DNA of 64,000 nucleotides, from the NCBI RefSeq assembly GCF_015558785.1, contig NZ_JADMOP010000003.1:62001-126000 (forward strand), read 5' to 3'. A model generated the notes under the pieces. It saw nothing but the letters and a program-made list of their open reading frames with translations. It was not told the origin of the DNA and ran no database searches. The DNA comes from Collinsella aerofaciens (GTDB lineage: Bacteria > Actinomycetota > Coriobacteriia > Coriobacteriales > Coriobacteriaceae). Of the stretch, positions 61,194 through 64,000 are shown one piece after another (position 1 is the first letter of the stretch; every line of letters begins with the position of its first letter). The position numbers and the translations under genes were made by a program.

Positions 61194-62159
61194 TTACTTT
61201 TTCTTATCCTGCTCCAGCAGTTTGGACGGTGTGCGATCGGGCTTGCCGCCGCGGAAAATCTCGCGGCCATGCAGACGATGCTCCAGATCGCGCTCGGCCT
61301 TTTCCTCGTCAATCTTGGTCTGGCTCACCACCGGGTCCTCAATCAACGACGACACCGAGTTCACCTGCTTCTGAATGCGCTCGGCGATGGTGTCATCCAT
61401 ACTCACGATGCGCATCTTCCAGTCGATACTCGTGGCGTTGGATGAGCTCTTGGTCCACACGAACGTCAAAATGGCGCTCTGGTGGCCGCGCGCGGGGAAC
61501 ATGCCAAAGAAGGAATCGTGCTGAATGTTGCTATCCTCGTCGATATAGGCGTGAACGTTATACACCACGCGGTCGATCTTATCGTTGAGCAACGCGTTGG
61601 TCGCAAGCGCCGCGGCCTGAATCTGCCCGTTGGACAGCAGCTCGAGCTCGTTGGCAGACGATGTGTCCAACACCGTCACCTCGACCGTGCCCGTACGCTC
61701 ATCGGCTTCATCGACGGTAAAGTCGAGCGGGAACTGCGTAAAGCCGTTGCCCCATTCAAGTCCACCCTTGAGCGCGGTCGAAACGGTATCGACCGAAACG
61801 CTCTCGGACAGGTTGGCGGTGTTCAGACGACGCATCACGCCGTAGCCAATCTGCATGCCCACGATCAGCACCACAATACCGATGACCACGGCCATCGCGG
61901 TCTTCGTAATGGTATGGCTCACCTGCGAGCCCGAAGGATCGTCCTCGGACAGCGGGTCGATATGTTTTGCCTGGCTCGCGCGGTCCTCGCTGCGCAGCTG
62001 CGCTAGCGCCGCTTTGTCACCGCGCTTGGCCGCAGCCTCCTTCTCACGCATGCGCTCGGTACGCTTTTTGGCGAGCGTGGGATCCAAGACGCCGGATGCA
62101 TCGATTTCGGAGAATAACTCCGTCACTTCTTCCGGAGTCAAAGGGTTCTTGTCAGCCAT
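61194..62159 (-). CDS. Conserved single-pass membrane protein of unknown function
   Basis: A 321-residue protein I do not recognise. The N-terminal 80 residues are charged and cytoplasmic (EKEAAAKRGDKAALAQLRSE), then comes one helix at about 88-108 (AMAVVIGIVVLIVGMQIGYG). The remaining 210 residues would be outside the cell and have mixed strand-like sequence (TGTVEVTVLDTSS, DRVVYNVHAYIDED). The C terminus is lysine-rich. It follows the ABC exporter gene by 19 bases and ends the operon at a strong terminator, so a role with that exporter is possible. Confidence 0.75.
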   Translation of the reverse strand: MADKNPLTPEEVTELFSEIDASGVLDPTLAKKRTERMREKEAAAKRGDKAALAQLRSEDRASQAKHIDPLSEDDPSGSQVSHTITKTAMAVVIGIVVLIVGMQIGYGVMRRLNTANLSESVSVDTVSTALKGGLEWGNGFTQFPLDFTVDEADERTGTVEVTVLDTSSANELELLSNGQIQAAALATNALLNDKIDRVVYNVHAYIDEDSNIQHDSFFGMFPARGHQSAILTFVWTKSSSNATSIDWKMRIVSMDDTIAERIQKQVNSVSSLIEDPVVSQTKIDEEKAERDLEHRLHGREIFRGGKPDRTPSKLLEQDKKK

Positions 62160-62178
62160 AAACTTCCTGTCATATCAA

Positions 62179-63951
62179 TCAGTCGAGCTCGTGCGCACGC
62201 GCACCTTCGAACTGCATTCGATAGTAACGGGCATAGGTGCCGCCACGGGCGAGAAGCTCCTCGTGCGTGCCACGCTCCACAACGCGACCATGCTCAACGG
62301 TCGCAATCTCATCGGCATGCTTAATGGTCGAAAGACGGTGGGCGATAATAATCGTGGTGCGGCCGCGTGCCAGCTCTTCGAGTGACTCCTGCACCGCCTC
62401 CTCGCTCTCGTTATCCAAAGCACTCGTCGCCTCGTCCAAAATCAGGATCTTGGGGTTCTTGAGAAACACGCGCGCGATGGCAACGCGCTGCTTCTGTCCG
62501 CCCGAAAGACGGCTGCCGCGCTCGCCCACCACGGTGTCGTAGCCCTGCGGAAGCGATTCGATAAAGGTATCGATATTGGCGCGGCGGGCCGCCTCGGCGA
62601 TCTCTTCTGCCGTAGCACCCGGCTTGCCGTAGGCGATGTTCTCGCCAATCGTACCGTCAAACAGGTAGACATCCTGCTGCACCAGGCCGATGGCGCGGCG
62701 CAGGCTCTGCTGCGTCACATCGCGCACGTCCTGACCGTCGATGCTAATGGATCCGGTAGCCACGTCATAAAAGCGCGGCAGCAGCGAACAGGTCGTGGAC
62801 TTGCCGCCGCCCGAAGGGCCAACCAAAGCGATGGTCTGCCCGGGCTTGATGGACAGGTCCATATGGTCGATAACGGGTCGCTCGTCGGCATAGCCCTCGC
62901 CCAGCTCAACGTCCTCGTAGTTAAAGCACACGTCGTGATACTCCACGGCGCCGGCAGTCACCTGCAGATCAGTGGCGCCCGGCTTGTCCTGGATATCCGG
63001 CGCCGTCGAGAGCACCTCGTCCATACGCTTAAAGCCGGCGATAGCCTTCTGATACGTTTCGGCCGAATTGACGAGCGTCTCAAGCGGCGTGCAGAACAGC
63101 GAAATATAGAGTGCAAAGGTCGCCATATCGACCGCCTGCAGCTGTCCCTGGGCGACCAGCCAGCCGCCCAGCAGCACCACGATCACATAGAGCACGCCCG
63201 AGAGCAGGCCATACGTCGCGGTATAGACGCCCATGGCGTGATACATGTTCTCCTTGGACGAAAGATAGCGATTGTTGGAGGCGCGGAACTTGAAGCGTTC
63301 GGTCTCCTCGTTGGCAAAGCTCTTGACCACGCGCATGCCCGCCAGCGAATCCTGCAGCTGCGCATTGATGCCGCTGATCTTTTTGCGGTTGTCGCTAAAG
63401 ACCTCGCGCATACGCATGTTTTGCCAAAACATGATGACCGCAAACGCCGCCGTCACCACGGCCATGGCGAGCGCCAGCACCGGGGCGATGGTAAAGAGGA
63501 TCACAAACGAGCCGATAATCTCGATGCCGCAGATGATGATCCACTCGGGCACGTGGTGCGCCGCCTCGCAGATATCGAACAGGTCGTTGACCACGCGGCT
63601 CATCATGTCGCCCGAGCTGTTGCGGTCGAAGTACGCAAAGCTAAAGCGCTCATACTGGTCGAACAGGTCCTCGCGCATTTTGGACTCCATGCGCGCACCC
63701 ATCACGTGACCCCAATAGCTCACAAAGTAGCGGCAGGCGCAGCGGACGGCATACATCAGCACCAAGCCCACCGCGATCATGCCGAGCGCCTGCATAATGG
63801 CAGCCTGACCCTGAGCAAATAGCCCACCGGTCAAATTGCGCAGGATAATGGGGAACGCCAGGTCAATGGCGGCAAGCACCAGAGCACAAACAGTATCAGC
63901 AACAAAAAGCCCCATCTGGGGCTTGTAATAGGACAAAAACCTCTTCAGCAT
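62179..63951 (-). CDS. ABC transporter, fused permease-ATPase (MsbA/LmrA-like)
   Basis: A 590-residue half-transporter with six N-terminal helices (about 1-310) and a C-terminal ATPase. Motifs: Walker A LVGPSGGGKSTTCSLL, Q-loop LVQQDVYLFDGTI, signature RLSGGQKQRVAIARVFL, Walker B ILILDEATSALDNESE and H-loop IIIAHRLSTIKHAD. It probably works as a homodimer exporting a lipid, drug or peptide; the substrate is unknown. GAGGA lies five bases before the ATG. Only about 50 bases remain before the window edge. Confidence 0.92.
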   Translation of the reverse strand: MLKRFLSYYKPQMGLFVADTVCALVLAAIDLAFPIILRNLTGGLFAQGQAAIMQALGMIAVGLVLMYAVRCACRYFVSYWGHVMGARMESKMREDLFDQYERFSFAYFDRNSSGDMMSRVVNDLFDICEAAHHVPEWIIICGIEIIGSFVILFTIAPVLALAMAVVTAAFAVIMFWQNMRMREVFSDNRKKISGINAQLQDSLAGMRVVKSFANEETERFKFRASNNRYLSSKENMYHAMGVYTATYGLLSGVLYVIVVLLGGWLVAQGQLQAVDMATFALYISLFCTPLETLVNSAETYQKAIAGFKRMDEVLSTAPDIQDKPGATDLQVTAGAVEYHDVCFNYEDVELGEGYADERPVIDHMDLSIKPGQTIALVGPSGGGKSTTCSLLPRFYDVATGSISIDGQDVRDVTQQSLRRAIGLVQQDVYLFDGTIGENIAYGKPGATAEEIAEAARRANIDTFIESLPQGYDTVVGERGSRLSGGQKQRVAIARVFLKNPKILILDEATSALDNESEEAVQESLEELARGRTTIIIAHRLSTIKHADEIATVEHGRVVERGTHEELLARGGTYARYYRMQFEGARAHELD

Positions 63952-64000
63952 GTGATCCTCAAAGAAATATCAGCAACGTAAGGCCCTGGGACAAAGCAAT

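Overview
The window is GC-rich, densely coded bacterial DNA. The gene content fits a gut actinobacterium of the class Coriobacteriia, most likely Collinsella or a close relative. The pointers are a group-4 Ech-type [NiFe] hydrogenase, a two-subunit NfnAB-type ferredoxin:NADP+ oxidoreductase, type III pantothenate kinase, ECF transporters, mannose-family PTS genes, and a giant LPxTG surface protein made of pilin-type isopeptide domains. This assignment rests on gene content and base composition; no 16S gene is present. There is no rRNA, CRISPR array, complete insertion sequence or prophage. One tRNA (initiator Met) is present.

Layout. 0-3.1 kb: end of an ABC-2 exporter (permease and ATPase) divergent from a NarL-type two-component pair. 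3.1-10.4 kb: a 2100-residue LPTTG adhesin bracketed by related long inverted repeats. 10.4-16.0 kb: a five-gene Ech hydrogenase operon with EchA and EchB fused. 16.3-20.8 kb: an orphan HTH protein, an old-yellow-enzyme-type flavoprotein, a strikingly regular array of four palindromes, tRNA-fMet and coaX. 20.9-25.1 kb: a degenerate biotin-ligase homologue, a FolP-FolK fusion, a sirtuin and exonuclease III. 25.3-28.5 kb: a complete ECF transporter. 28.7-34.8 kb: glmU, prs, pth and nfnAB. 34.9-38.6 kb: a cytidylate-kinase-like gene and a polar amino-acid ABC transporter. 38.9-42.8 kb: YqeY, a parvulin-type foldase, a PTS EIIA and an AlbA-domain regulator. 43.1-50.3 kb: purN-purM-purF, a CmpB-family membrane protein, a MoaE-like protein, a class B sortase and purE. 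50.4-56.0 kb: a lower-GC accessory block (RelBE-type toxin-antitoxin, esterase, GntR regulator, mannose-family PTS IIB-IIC-IID) flanked by 44-bp direct repeats and long hairpins. 56.2-64 kb: carB-carA, an unknown membrane protein and an ABC multidrug-type exporter.

Core functions form a nucleotide and redox theme: prs, purN/M/F/E, carAB, folPK, and Ech plus Nfn linking ferredoxin, H2 and NADPH pools. Accessory genes (adhesin, TA/PTS block) sit between palindromic elements.

The most unusual content is intergenic. Several families of long palindromes sit just after stop codons, and in two cases the element itself supplies the TAA stop. Two families keep a constant core but have different arms. 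A third is a tandem array of four 15-23-15 palindromes with an 80-81 bp period. Coordinates and start choices were read by eye; start codons were chosen on Shine-Dalgarno spacing where possible.
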